A stretch of DNA of 33,590 nt, taken from assembly GCA_024684115.1 (NCBI GenBank), contig JAIKXP010000016.1, forward strand, positions 1-33,590. The letters run 5' to 3'. Source of the DNA: Sphaerochaetaceae bacterium (GTDB lineage Bacteria > Spirochaetota > Spirochaetia > Sphaerochaetales > Sphaerochaetaceae). Within the stretch, counting starts at the first letter, position 1. The number at the start of each line of letters is the position of its first letter. The notes under the pieces were generated by a model. The model saw nothing but the letters and a program-made list of their open reading frames with translations, was not told where the DNA came from and made no database searches. This document shows positions 7,431-16,852 of this stretch, one piece after another. A program made the translations under genes and the position numbers.

Positions 7431-10352
7431 TCACTTCTCCCATTCTTCATCAACAAGTTTATTTTCACTCTTAAGCTCAGGTATGGCGTTCCACTGAACA
7501 TATACCTTTACTTCCGGAGACCAGTATTTCCCGTCACTGTCTGAGGCAATTGAAGCCTTTGCCTCAATATTCAGGTTCCAGTCATACATATAGTGAACAA
7601 GTTTAAGACTCATGCTGCTGAGGTTGAATCCGGTTGACTTTCTTCCGTTTCCGAAGAAGTCGAAAGACTTTAAGAGATCCTGGAGCATAAGTGGTAAACT
7701 GAAGTTTTCATTTTCATCATAATACCTGTAGAAACTGGTATTTGCAGATGTAGTCTTTAGCTGAAGACTGAGGAATTCATAGATCTCAAAGTTAAGGCCA
7801 AAGTTGAACTTAAGGGAAGAACCGTAAATATTCGAAAATTCTTTGTCATAGTCAGCAGAGAATGAAGCTTCTACACCTATTCTGTTTTCCCAGAAATAAA
7901 GTGGATCTACAGAATAATCAAGATGAACAGTCATTTTTTCAGCTATGAACTGATAGTCGCTGAACTTGAATTTTACGTAATTCTTCTTCCATGAAACACC
8001 AAGATCAAGGCTCTTGTACTTAAAGTCACTCTCAAGTGTAAGAGACTCAGTCAACTTCAGGTTTGAATCAAAGAATGAGAGTGATAAACTCTGAACAAGA
8101 GTATTTCCAAGCCATCCATCCTTGCTGAAATCATAGGTGTCAGTAATCTTGAATTCATAATTACTGTCTTTCTGTATAACAGAGAGGTTTGCCTTTCCTT
8201 TCTTGAACAGCAGGTCTTCTTCAAGATACATCTGAGTAGAACCGGTTATGGTAAAAACTCCCTTTTTAAAGGTAAGACTTGGAGTATTTATTAAATCCAG
8301 CGGCTTAAGCTGCTGCTTGACTGAGAAGCTGAAACTGGAAGTCAGGGATTTTGAGAACTCCACACTGTGGGCGGTAAAGTAATCCTTTTCCCATTTGAAA
8401 CTCTGAATTGTTTCTACATCCTTACTGAACTTATATTTGTAAAGGCTTATGTTCTGAACGTATGAAAGACCTAAAAGATCACTGCTTGCTTTAAGTGAAG
8501 AGGTTATCTTGAAATCCTTTGAAACAGGATAGGTTTCCTTGTCTTCCTTATTGTATACGTATTCAGGAGTTATAGTCTCAGTCAGTGAAATGATATCAAG
8601 TGGAGAGTCAGCCTTAAGGTTTATGTTTCCGTTTGCCTTGAGGTACAGAGTATCATTTATAGCTTCCCTCTTTACATAACCGTTTGCCTTGTAATCAAGT
8701 GAAACTCCGTAAGAATCTGATTTTGTAGATGTATCGCTAAAAGATGTACTGTAGGTACTTACTTCCGCATCCGTATCTGAACTGCGGAAAAGAAGGATCT
8801 TGTTTCTTATCTTCTCATAATCTGTAGAAAGAGACTTTTTTTCCTCCTCTGATGTCGAAGATGACTCGTTAAGTTTTCTATATGTTTCTAGATATTCTTC
8901 AGCAAGGTCATTTGAATATGTAGTCTTCTCTTCCTGACTGGTTTCTTTTCTTAAATTGAAAATTGAACCGCTTAAGGAAGCATTAAGTTCAGGTAGAACT
9001 TCAGTGCTGAGGCTGTAGGCATAATCTGAACTGTCCCATTCATATGTGAGCTCAGTCTTTAAGGTTGAAAGGGAGAACTTCTGAGAGAGAAATTCAAAAG
9101 ATGTATTTAAAGAAGCACTAATCGTGTACTTACTGACCTTCTTATTGGTAGTTGGGACTGTTGCTTCATTTCCAAGTACCGTATCAAGTTCAAAGTCGGT
9201 ATTTCTGTTGTAGAAGTCTGTCTTAACATTCGGGTCACTTATCAGAGGCACGGAGAAAGTAAATGTTGTCTTGTTATTCTTATAGGTGCCTGAAACATCA
9301 AGAGCATATCTTAAAGGATTGTAATAGGATAGAGCCGGTTCAGGCATATAGGCTAGAACTCCGCGGGACTGAAGCTTAAGTTTCTTGTCAAAAAGATTAT
9401 TAAGGGTATCAAAGCCAAGAGCCAGTCCGTAATTTGCGTAGGCATCTGCGGTAACAGCCAGGTAGCTTGAAGTATCCTGGGCCCACTTCTGTAAACCGGA
9501 GTACTCTTCATTATCTTTAGCCGGCCTGTAAATGATTCCGTCACGGATCATTACTCCGTCTTCCTCATTTGAAAGAAGGCTCAAGGCTGAGAAAGCAGCA
9601 GAACTTGCATTGTCAGAACTGTCTGAACTGGAACTTGAAGTAGAAGTTGTACTTTTCTCCCATATAGCAGGATATCTGCCGTAAACTTCAAAGGTTGTAT
9701 TGAGGAACATGCCCTTTGTTCCTGAAATACCTACAGCCGGATTTATAGCAAGTCTTGTATTCGGGTAGTAAAGCACCGGAAGCCAGAAAACAGGCACCCG
9801 GCCAAGTTTGATAAGTGCATTTTTAAAGACAAAATCCGATTCAAGAACAGCAATGTTATCAGCTTTAATGCTCCAGTACGGATCATTTTCCCTGGTTGCA
9901 AGGCTAACACCGCTCATTATAATCGGCCCGTCATCCCCTCCGCCGTAGGATACTTCCTCACCGTCAAGGTAGAAGACAAGATTTGTGCCTGAAGATTTTC
10001 TGTCTATGGAAGAGTTCCCGTTGTAGACCATGAGGTCCAGGCTGTCCCAGTTGAAAACTATACTGTCTCCCGTGTAATCCCTGAGGTCTGCCGCACTGAG
10101 GCTCACATTGCCAGTGGCAACTATTTCTTTATTCTCAGAGGAAATCTCTATCCTGTCTGCAGTTAGCGTTCTGGTTTGCTTGTCAGAATTGCTTCCATCC
10201 GTAGTCAATTCCAGTACAACATGTCCTTCCAGTACAATGTACTTATCTCTGGCTTTCACCAAATCCGCATTACGGATTTTTACATTATAGGTTTCAGCAT
10301 AGAGAGATAGGGAAACAAGAATCAGCAACAGTACTGCAAGAATCTTTTTCAC
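7431..10352 (-). CDS. lptD: LptD/OstA-like outer-membrane protein
   Basis: This is a large secreted protein (973 residues) with a signal peptide (about 1-19, ending LYA), an OstA/LptA-like beta-taco domain (about 22-170: repeated strands such as LEGHVVLEL, LTADRIEI, VATGNVSL) and the LptD hallmark ALIKLGRVPVFWLPVLYYP followed by NPAVGISGTKG. A long C-terminal beta-barrel region rich in alternating aromatic residues follows. A Ser-rich insert (234-251) and a charged Ser/Glu segment further on look like extracellular loops or linkers. The start is GTG at 10352, overlapping the uvrA stop (GTGA), with AAGGAG upstream. LptD inserts lipopolysaccharide in Gram-negatives; in spirochetes the cargo may be another glycolipid (inference). 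Confidence 0.85.
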   Translation of the reverse strand: MKKILAVLLLILVSLSLYAETYNVKIRNADLVKARDKYIVLEGHVVLELTTDGSNSDKQTRTLTADRIEISSENKEIVATGNVSLSAADLRDYTGDSIVFNWDSLDLMVYNGNSSIDRKSSGTNLVFYLDGEEVSYGGGDDGPIIMSGVSLATRENDPYWSIKADNIAVLESDFVFKNALIKLGRVPVFWLPVLYYPNTRLAINPAVGISGTKGMFLNTTFEVYGRYPAIWEKSTTSTSSSSSDSSDNASSAAFSALSLLSNEEDGVMIRDGIIYRPAKDNEEYSGLQKWAQDTSSYLAVTADAYANYGLALGFDTLNNLFDKKLKLQSRGVLAYMPEPALSYYNPLRYALDVSGTYKNNKTTFTFSVPLISDPNVKTDFYNRNTDFELDTVLGNEATVPTTNKKVSKYTISASLNTSFEFLSQKFSLSTLKTELTYEWDSSDYAYSLSTEVLPELNASLSGSIFNLRKETSQEEKTTYSNDLAEEYLETYRKLNESSSTSEEEKKSLSTDYEKIRNKILLFRSSDTDAEVSTYSTSFSDTSTKSDSYGVSLDYKANGYVKREAINDTLYLKANGNINLKADSPLDIISLTETITPEYVYNKEDKETYPVSKDFKITSSLKASSDLLGLSYVQNISLYKYKFSKDVETIQSFKWEKDYFTAHSVEFSKSLTSSFSFSVKQQLKPLDLINTPSLTFKKGVFTITGSTQMYLEEDLLFKKGKANLSVIQKDSNYEFKITDTYDFSKDGWLGNTLVQSLSLSFFDSNLKLTESLTLESDFKYKSLDLGVSWKKNYVKFKFSDYQFIAEKMTVHLDYSVDPLYFWENRIGVEASFSADYDKEFSNIYGSSLKFNFGLNFEIYEFLSLQLKTTSANTSFYRYYDENENFSLPLMLQDLLKSFDFFGNGRKSTGFNLSSMSLKLVHYMYDWNLNIEAKASIASDSDGKYWSPEVKVYVQWNAIPELKSENKLVDEEWEK

Positions 10353-13174
10353 TTCTGAAGAATCTCCTTAAGGAACTGTCCCGTATAGGACTTGCTGCAC
10401 ATGGCTACATCTTCAGGCGTACCCTGAACAACTATATTTCCACCGCCATCACCGCCTTCGGGGCCCATATCTATAATCCAGTCTGCCTGTTTGATTACAT
10501 CAAGGTTATGCTCTATGAGTATAACTGTATTTCCCGCATCAACGAGCCTGTTTACAACTTCCATGAGTTTCTTTATGTCAGCAAAATGAAGACCGGTGGT
10601 CGGCTCATCAAGAATATAGAGAGTCTTTCCGGTTCCTATCTTGCTGAGTTCAAGACCAAGCTTAATTCTCTGGGCCTCTCCTCCTGAGAGAGTCAGGGCG
10701 CTCTGACCGAGCTTTATGTAATCAAGACCTACATCTACCAGAGTCTGAAGCTTTCTTCTGATAGGCGGATAGGCTTCAAAAATCTTAAGTGCTTCTGAAA
10801 CCGTCATATCAAGAACGTCACTTATGCTGAATCCCTTGTACTTAACTGCAAGAGTTTCCTGATTAAAACGCTTTCCATGACATACATCACAGGTTACGTA
10901 AACATCAGGAAGGAAGTTCATTTCTATCTTAAGTGTTCCGTCTCCGCTGCAGTGTTCGCACCTTCCGCCTGAAACGTTGAAACTGAATCTTCCGCTCTTG
11001 TATCCGCGGGCCCTGCTCTCAGGAAGCTTTGCAAAGAGCTCCCTTATCTGGCCGAAAACTTCAACATAAGTTGCAGGGTTTGAACGCGGAGTCTTTCCGA
11101 TCGGGCTCTGGTCTATCCTTATGAGTTTGTCTATGTTATCAAGGCCCTGTATGTCCTTACAGTCCTTGAAATCAGTAGAGTTCTTATTAAAGTAGTCCCT
11201 GAGATTCTCAGCGAGAATCTGGTTGAGTATGGTACTCTTACCGCTTCCTGAAACACCGGTGAGAACTATCAGCTTTCCGAGCGGGAAAGAAACATCTACA
11301 CCGTTAACATTGTTTTTCTTTGCCTTAATAAGCTTAAGGGTCTTTCCGTTACCGGGTCTTCTCATAAAGGGAACCGGTATCTGCATCTTACCGCTTAAAA
11401 ACTGACCGGTAATGCTCTGAGAATTCTTCAGTATCTCTTCAGGTGTGCCCTCTGCTATTACCTTTCCGCCGTTTTCTCCGGCTCCAGGACCCATATCAAC
11501 TACATAATCAGCATTTCTGATTGTAGCTTCATCATGCTCAACTACAAGAACAGTGTTTCCAAGATCTCTTAAGCTTTTAAGTGTGGAAATGAGTTTCTCA
11601 TTATCCCTCTGGTGCAGTCCTATTGAAGGTTCATCAAGAACGTAAAGAACTCCGCTTAAGGCAGAACCGATCTGGGTTGCAAGACGAATTCTCTGTGCCT
11701 CGCCTCCAGAAAGAGTTGCTGCACTTCTGTTGAGTGTAAGATAACCAAGTCCTACATTCATGAGGAACTTAAGTCTTGAAAGTATTTCCTTTCTAATCTG
11801 ACGGCTGATTGTCTCCTGCTCTTTATTGAGATTCAGGGAGAGGAAAAAGTCATAGCTGTCCTTAACGCTCATGGCTGTAGCTTCATTTATATTCTTTCCG
11901 CCAATATATACGGAAAGGGCTTCAGGCCTGAGTTTCTGACCGTGACATACGTCACACTCAACATCTGACTGGAAGTTAGAAATCCATACCTTCATGGCCA
12001 TGCTTTCAGTCTGGGCATAACGGCGTTTAAGATCGTTTATTACTCCATGCCATCTTCTGTTTATATCCATGGAGCCCATCTTATCCTCATAGTGAACAGA
12101 GTACTTTCTGTCTGTTCCGTAGAGTATCTGTTCCTTCTGGATAGGTGTGAGCTTATAGAAAGGTGTATCAAGTGTGAAACCTGCCTGCTTTGCAAATGCT
12201 TCAAAGGCAACCCTGCCCCAGTTTGCATTCGGGTTCATGCTGGCAATTGCCCCGTCATTGAAACTCTTTCTTGCATCAGGAATTATCTTCTTAACATCAT
12301 ATTCCGTCTTGAATCCAAGGCCGTGACACTCAGGACAGGCTCCGAACGGACTGTTGAAGGAAAAGAGTCTTGGCTGAATATCTCCTATGGAAATACCGCA
12401 GTGCGGGCAGCTGTTCTTCTCAGAGTAAATCTCACTGCTCTCAGACCTGTCATCATTTATGTAGACAATCTCAACAAGGCCGTTAGTCATGTCTATTGAC
12501 TTTTCAATTGAATCTGCAAGCCTCATATGGTCGTTTCTGTTGAGAACAAGACGGTCTATTACAATGCTTATGGTGTGTTTGACCTGTTTGTCCAGATTAA
12601 TAGGCTCATCGAGCAGAAGCATCTGCCCGTCTACCTTAACCCTCTGGTAACCGGCCTTCTTCGCATCTTCAAATACTTTTTTATATTCGCCTTTTCTGCC
12701 CAGTGCTACAGGAGCAAGAATCATTATTCTTCCTCCCTCTTCTTTCCTGCGGTAGATTACATCAATAATCTGGTCAACAGACATCTTATCTATGACTCTT
12801 CCGCACTGAGGACAGTGGACTTCACCTATTCTTGCCCAGAGAAGCCTGTAGTAGTCGTAAATTTCAGTAATTGTACCTACAGTAGATCTCGGGTTCTTTC
12901 CTGTGGTCTTCTGTTCTATTGCAATTGCAGGACTTAAGCCTTCAATCAGTTCAACATCCGGTTTATCAAGTCTTCCAAGGAACTGTCTTGCATAGGAAGA
13001 CAGGGATTCTACGTATCTTCTCTGTCCTTCGGCAAATATGGTGTCAAAGGCTAATGAGGACTTTCCGGAACCGGAAATCCCGCTTATTACTATCATTTTA
13101 TTCTTATCAAGAGAAAGGTTTACGTCTTTAAGATTATGTTCGTTTGCCCCTCTGATAATCAGTTTATCATTCAT
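10349..13174 (-). CDS. uvrA: Excinuclease ABC subunit UvrA
   Basis: UvrA is the damage-recognition ATPase of nucleotide excision repair. All expected parts are present in 941 residues: a first Walker A (GISGSGKS, 32-39), an N-terminal CPQCG zinc site, a CPHCG...CPECHG zinc module, a first signature LSGGEAQRIRLA, a second Walker A (GVSGSGKST), a CEHCSGDG...CDVCHG zinc module, a second signature LSGGEAQRIKLG and the LDEPTTGLH Walker B. The ATG overlaps the ispG 3' end by 8 bases and the stop overlaps lptD by 4 bases, so expression is probably coupled to its neighbours. Confidence 0.98.
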   Translation of the reverse strand: MNDKLIIRGANEHNLKDVNLSLDKNKMIVISGISGSGKSSLAFDTIFAEGQRRYVESLSSYARQFLGRLDKPDVELIEGLSPAIAIEQKTTGKNPRSTVGTITEIYDYYRLLWARIGEVHCPQCGRVIDKMSVDQIIDVIYRRKEEGGRIMILAPVALGRKGEYKKVFEDAKKAGYQRVKVDGQMLLLDEPINLDKQVKHTISIVIDRLVLNRNDHMRLADSIEKSIDMTNGLVEIVYINDDRSESSEIYSEKNSCPHCGISIGDIQPRLFSFNSPFGACPECHGLGFKTEYDVKKIIPDARKSFNDGAIASMNPNANWGRVAFEAFAKQAGFTLDTPFYKLTPIQKEQILYGTDRKYSVHYEDKMGSMDINRRWHGVINDLKRRYAQTESMAMKVWISNFQSDVECDVCHGQKLRPEALSVYIGGKNINEATAMSVKDSYDFFLSLNLNKEQETISRQIRKEILSRLKFLMNVGLGYLTLNRSAATLSGGEAQRIRLATQIGSALSGVLYVLDEPSIGLHQRDNEKLISTLKSLRDLGNTVLVVEHDEATIRNADYVVDMGPGAGENGGKVIAEGTPEEILKNSQSITGQFLSGKMQIPVPFMRRPGNGKTLKLIKAKKNNVNGVDVSFPLGKLIVLTGVSGSGKSTILNQILAENLRDYFNKNSTDFKDCKDIQGLDNIDKLIRIDQSPIGKTPRSNPATYVEVFGQIRELFAKLPESRARGYKSGRFSFNVSGGRCEHCSGDGTLKIEMNFLPDVYVTCDVCHGKRFNQETLAVKYKGFSISDVLDMTVSEALKIFEAYPPIRRKLQTLVDVGLDYIKLGQSALTLSGGEAQRIKLGLELSKIGTGKTLYILDEPTTGLHFADIKKLMEVVNRLVDAGNTVILIEHNLDVIKQADWIIDMGPEGGDGGGNIVVQGTPEDVAMCSKSYTGQFLKEILQK

Positions 13175-14204
13175 ATTCAGATATAACCTTCAGGAGCTCT
13201 TCCCTGGCATTTTCAGAGGAGACTTCCCTGTATATTTCTCCATTTTTGTAAATATAGGCCTTTTTGCCTATTCCGCAGACAGCTATGTCTGCTCCTTTTG
13301 CTTCTCCGGGTCCGTTAACCTGACAGCCCATTATGGCTACGCAGATATCTTTGCCGCATGAGAGTATGTCGGACTGTACCTCTGCAAGAAAAGCCTGACT
13401 GTCAAAACTCTTTCTTCCGCACATGGGACAGGCTACAATCCTTGTTCCCTTCTTTCTCAGACCCATGGACTTGAGTAGCTCTGTTCCGGCTATTACCTCA
13501 TCTTCAATCTTTCCGGTAATTGAGTACCTGAGCGTATCTCCTATTCCTTCATCAAGAAGCTTAGAAAGTGTAATTGTACTTCTTACGCAGCTTGTAACGG
13601 CTCCTCCTGCCTCGGTCACGCCAAGATGAAGAGGATAGTCACTCATCTGAGAAAATTTCCTATAGGCAAGGTAGGCCTTATCCGGAGCTGAAGCCTTAAG
13701 GGAAACGACGGTATCGTAGAAACCCAGGTTCTCAAACCATGAAATATACTCAAGAGCTGTGTCAGTCATAAGGGTTGCCATATCAGATCCCTTGATATTA
13801 TGAGGAAGGGAACCGCTGTTAAGTCCTATTCTTACCGCTACATTATTGTCCAGACACTTCTTAATGACTTCTTCTGTCTTCCATCTTTCCCCTATGTTTC
13901 CGGGATTGATTCTGAGTGCTGAGACTCCGCAGTCTATGCAGTCAAGGGCATTTCTGTAGTCAAAATGTATGTCGGCAACAACAGGCATAGGACAGTTGTC
14001 AACAACATATTTAAGCTGTTCATGTTCCCTGATGTCAGGGTATGAGAATCTGATTATGTCGCAGCCCATTGATTTGAGCTTGTTCATTCTGAGTGAGAAG
14101 TTCTCTTCTATTGCAGAGAGAGGCCTGTCATACATGGTCTGTATTGAAACAGGAGAATCTCCTCCAATAAAAATATCTCCGACTTTTACTTTTCTAGTCT
14201 TCAA
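13167..14204 (-). CDS. ispG: 4-hydroxy-3-methylbut-2-en-1-yl diphosphate synthase IspG (GcpE)
   Basis: IspG is the iron-sulfur enzyme of the MEP isoprenoid pathway that converts MEcPP to HMBPP. The [4Fe-4S] ligands are visible: C259 and C262 in ACPMCGR, and C294 plus E301 in MGCQVNGPGEAKGADI. The TIM-barrel start VGDIFIGGDSPVSIQTM and the loop RINPGNIG also fit. The 345 residues correspond to the short bacterial form. The start is TTG at 14204, whose TTGA overlaps the stop of the nucleoside hydrolase; GGAGAG lies just upstream. No other start gives the conserved N-terminus. Confidence 0.96.
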   Translation of the reverse strand: MKTRKVKVGDIFIGGDSPVSIQTMYDRPLSAIEENFSLRMNKLKSMGCDIIRFSYPDIREHEQLKYVVDNCPMPVVADIHFDYRNALDCIDCGVSALRINPGNIGERWKTEEVIKKCLDNNVAVRIGLNSGSLPHNIKGSDMATLMTDTALEYISWFENLGFYDTVVSLKASAPDKAYLAYRKFSQMSDYPLHLGVTEAGGAVTSCVRSTITLSKLLDEGIGDTLRYSITGKIEDEVIAGTELLKSMGLRKKGTRIVACPMCGRKSFDSQAFLAEVQSDILSCGKDICVAIMGCQVNGPGEAKGADIAVCGIGKKAYIYKNGEIYREVSSENAREELLKVISEYE

Positions 14205-15118
14205 GGTAATCTCTCCAGAGCTTTAAAAAACAGGTTCCAGAACTTTTCTGAATCTGCTTTTACAGCCTTGTATACATTCTTGTTTTCTGCTTCCCTCAGG
14301 TCAACGGTAGCACCGTAGTTTAACTGACTTTTGCAGTCAACTGCAACGCGTACCTTTCTGAATTCAAAGATAGACGGATCTGCAAGAAAAGCTATGGTAC
14401 AGGGGTCATGCATGGCCGGATAGTCATGTATGAACTCCTTGCATGATTTAACATAGTATTCCATAGAAGCGAGGAATATCTTCTTGTATGTTGTCTCTTC
14501 GGAATTCCTGACTCTGTTAAGTATGTCTTCATTGAGCATGACCTGAAGAGTTGTATCAAGGCCGAACTGATAGATTTCAACTCCGCTGTCAAAAACAATC
14601 TTTGCAGCTTCAGGGTCAGCATAAACATTAAATTCAGCGGTATTCGTAACGTTTCCACCGCAGGTTGAGCCACCCATTACAATTATTCTTTTGAGGGATT
14701 TTGCAAAACGGGGATCTGATTTAATGCAAACGGCAAGGTCCGTATAGGGACCAACACTTACAAATGTTATTTCTCCGGGATTATTGATGACCGTATCAAG
14801 AGCATATCTTATACCGTTTCCTGCGCTCTTGATCCTGCATGGCGGGAAAACAGGACCTGCAAGTCCGTTCTCTCCGTGAATATTTGCAGCAACTACCCTT
14901 TCTCTTAAAAGAGGCTCGGTTGATCCTTCATAAACAGGTACATCAAGTTCAAGAGCCTGAACCAGATTCAGTGCATTTGTCAGGGTCTTTTCTCTTGTCT
15001 GGTTGCCGAAAGTAGCAATAACAGCTTCGAGCTTGAAGTACTCAGAGAGTCCCTTTGCCATGGCAAGGGCTACAGCATCATCATGACCCGGGTCACAGTC
15101 AAAAATAAATCTTTCCAT
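14201..15118 (-). CDS. Inosine/uridine-preferring nucleoside hydrolase
   Basis: This is a cytoplasmic enzyme that hydrolyses the N-glycosidic bond of ribonucleosides to give ribose and free base. The calcium-binding motif DCDPGHDD (7-14) is at the N-terminus, MGGSTCGGNVTNTAEFN supplies the usual active-site loop, and a C-terminal histidine/aspartate region (YPAMHDP) is present. The 305 residues match the IunH/Rih family. It starts two bases after the deoD stop, which supports a joint role in nucleoside breakdown. Specificity for purine versus pyrimidine cannot be decided from the sequence. Confidence 0.93.
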   Translation of the reverse strand: MERFIFDCDPGHDDAVALAMAKGLSEYFKLEAVIATFGNQTREKTLTNALNLVQALELDVPVYEGSTEPLLRERVVAANIHGENGLAGPVFPPCRIKSAGNGIRYALDTVINNPGEITFVSVGPYTDLAVCIKSDPRFAKSLKRIIVMGGSTCGGNVTNTAEFNVYADPEAAKIVFDSGVEIYQFGLDTTLQVMLNEDILNRVRNSEETTYKKIFLASMEYYVKSCKEFIHDYPAMHDPCTIAFLADPSIFEFRKVRVAVDCKSQLNYGATVDLREAENKNVYKAVKADSEKFWNLFFKALERLP

Positions 15119-15120
15119 AA

Positions 15121-15846
15121 TCAGCCTTCAGTAATTCTGTATGCAGTTTCCAGTGCTACGCGTATCATGTTTGCGTTTCCCTGCATTCTATCTTCATCCT
15201 TAAAACTCTCACCTGTTATGCAGTTATCAGTCATGGTAAGAATTGAAAGAGCTTTTTTATGTGTATACATGGCGTTACAGTACAGGGCTATGGTCTCCAT
15301 ATCTGAGGCCAGTGCTCCCATGTCTGTCCATTTCTGGTATTCCTCCGGTCCTCTTGCACTGTATGTGGAAAAGAGGTCACTTGAGAGTGTCATGCCGCAT
15401 CTGTAATCAAGTTTCAGTTCCTCTGCGCACTTTACTGAAGTATTCAACAGATTCCAGTCTGCACAGGGAGAAAGTGTTCCGGGAATATGGTACTGGTCTG
15501 CCCAGGCAGAATCAGTTGAACAGCACATTGAAAAGATCAGGCAACCAACCGGTATATCTGCCTGAAGTCCTCCGCTGGTACCGATTCTGATTATATTTTC
15601 AACGTCATATTCCGTGAAAAGTTCATATGAATAAATGCCTGCACTCGGAGCTCCCATTCCGCAGCTCATAACAGAAACAGGTACTCCTCTGTATGTTCCC
15701 GTATAACCCAGAACGTTTCTTACGTCTGTTACAAGACGGGCATTTTCCATGAAGTTTTCAGCGCAGTATTTTGCTCTGAGCGGATCACCGGGCATAAGTA
15801 CTGTCCTGGCAAAATCACCTTTGTTTCCTTTGTTGTGTGGTGTCAT
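15121..15846 (-). CDS. deoD: Purine-nucleoside phosphorylase, DeoD type
   Basis: This enzyme splits purine nucleosides with phosphate into base and (deoxy)ribose-1-phosphate. The motifs of the hexameric PNP/UDP family are present: LMPGDPLRAKY (17-27, phosphate binding), MSCGMGAPSAGIYSYEL, IRIGTSGGL, SDMETIALY (ribose-binding Glu) and the TMTDN loop near the C-terminus. The 241 residues are typical of DeoD. ATG at 15846 has AGAGG upstream. It is the first gene of an eight-gene minus-strand chain and follows, after a terminator, the nucleoside transporter operon. Confidence 0.95.
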   Translation of the reverse strand: MTPHNKGNKGDFARTVLMPGDPLRAKYCAENFMENARLVTDVRNVLGYTGTYRGVPVSVMSCGMGAPSAGIYSYELFTEYDVENIIRIGTSGGLQADIPVGCLIFSMCCSTDSAWADQYHIPGTLSPCADWNLLNTSVKCAEELKLDYRCGMTLSSDLFSTYSARGPEEYQKWTDMGALASDMETIALYCNAMYTHKKALSILTMTDNCITGESFKDEDRMQGNANMIRVALETAYRITEG

Positions 15847-15863
15847 ATGTACCTCTGTTAAGT

Positions 15864-15869
15864 ATTTTA
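15864..15869 (-). promoter_or_regulatory. Possible -10 element for deoD
   Basis: On the minus strand TAAAAT lies 18 bases upstream of the deoD start codon, just ahead of the AGAGG ribosome site. A matching -35 element is weak (TATCAA at 17 bases spacing). A new promoter here is expected because a strong terminator separates deoD from the transporter genes. Confidence 0.3.
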
Positions 15870-15904
15870 CATTAACGGTTATTTAATTGATAGTATCTGT
15901 AAAC

Positions 15905-15936
15905 GTAAAAACGGCACAGAACTGAATCTGTGCCGT
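15905..15936 (-). terminator. Rho-independent terminator of the nucleoside transporter operon
   Basis: A perfect 10-bp stem ACGGCACAGA / TCTGTGCCGT (15911-15920 and 15927-15936) with a 6-base loop is followed on the minus strand by TTTTTA. It lies 22 bases after the last permease gene, so it ends the minus-strand transporter transcript before deoD. Confidence 0.9.
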
Positions 15937-15958
15937 CTCATTAAAAATGCAGAACTCA

Positions 15959-16852
15959 TCAGCTTGATGATTTCTCGTAAGGAATACCTGCACTTCTCGG
16001 TGCAAAGTCTTTTCCTGAGAAAGCAATAAGTGCAATAAGAGTAATTGCATAAGGAATGATGTTAAACACTTCTGACGGAATAGATGTTCCGCTGAGGAGA
16101 ACTGAGAGTGCCTGAGAAGCACCAAAGAGCAGAGATGCTCCGAGAACTCCGATTGGTGTCCATCTTCCGAAAGCTACAGCAGCGAGGGCAATAAATCCTC
16201 TACCACCGATAAGTGTTGATGTGAACTGTGTTGTCTGTGTCATAACTGCACAGGCTCCGGCCAGACCGCCGAGAACACCGGAAACGAATACGCCAATGTA
16301 TCTTACTCTTCTTACATTGATACCTACTGAGTCAGCTGCTGCCGGGTGTTCACCACAGGCTCTGAGGTGCATTCCAAACGGAGTCTTGTAGAGTACAAAC
16401 CATGAAAGGGCAACAACAACTATTGCAATGTAGAATGAAGGATAGAATCCGAGTCCATCTGTGTGCATTCTGATAGGAATTGTATCTGTTCTGTCCATTC
16501 CGAAAAGAACCTGACAGGCAAAGATTGTAATACCGTCTGCAAGAAGGTTGATACCTGTACCGGAAATGGTCTGGTTAGCCTTAAGGTCAATTGCTGCTAC
16601 GGCATGAATCAGGGAAATAATGCCTGAGATAACCATGGCAAGAAGAACTCCGACCCATACTGAACCGCCACCGGCTCCACTGCTCTGCATGATGAAAGCA
16701 GTACAGGCAGCAGCACAGGCACCAATACTCATAAGTCCTTCAAGAGCAACGTTAACAACACCGCTTCTTTCACAAATCATACCGCCGATTGCAGTAATGA
16801 GAATAGGAGCAGTAACCATCATGATGGTTGGAATCATACTGAAGATATTCAT
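15959..16852 (-). CDS. ABC transporter permease, BMP/nucleoside family (second permease)
   Basis: This is an inner-membrane permease of the branched-chain amino acid / BMP-type ABC superfamily, with about eight hydrophobic helices in 297 residues. The family motif GLAGACAVMTQ and a conserved internal segment (ACGEHPAAADSVGINVRRVRY) match YufQ/NupQ- and PnrE-like permeases that import purine nucleosides. The ATG sits inside the end of the first permease gene (ATGA-type overlap). It is the last gene of the transporter operon and is followed by a terminator. Confidence 0.9.
   Translation of the reverse strand: MNIFSMIPTIMMVTAPILITAIGGMICERSGVVNVALEGLMSIGACAAACTAFIMQSSGAGGGSVWVGVLLAMVISGIISLIHAVAAIDLKANQTISGTGINLLADGITIFACQVLFGMDRTDTIPIRMHTDGLGFYPSFYIAIVVVALSWFVLYKTPFGMHLRACGEHPAAADSVGINVRRVRYIGVFVSGVLGGLAGACAVMTQTTQFTSTLIGGRGFIALAAVAFGRWTPIGVLGASLLFGASQALSVLLSGTSIPSEVFNIIPYAITLIALIAFSGKDFAPRSAGIPYEKSSS

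Noticed and set aside
7430-7501. Upstream extension of phoH to 7501
   Set aside because: The added 24 residues are out-of-frame lptD sequence; the ATG at 7429 has GGGAG upstream and follows the lptD stop directly.
12047-12937. Two long plus-strand open frames inside uvrA
   Set aside because: Both are antisense to conserved UvrA domains and show no family motifs.
15883-16125. 80-codon minus-strand frame over the terminator and permease end
   Set aside because: It runs through the terminator stem and out of frame through the permease gene; no motif or ribosome site supports it.
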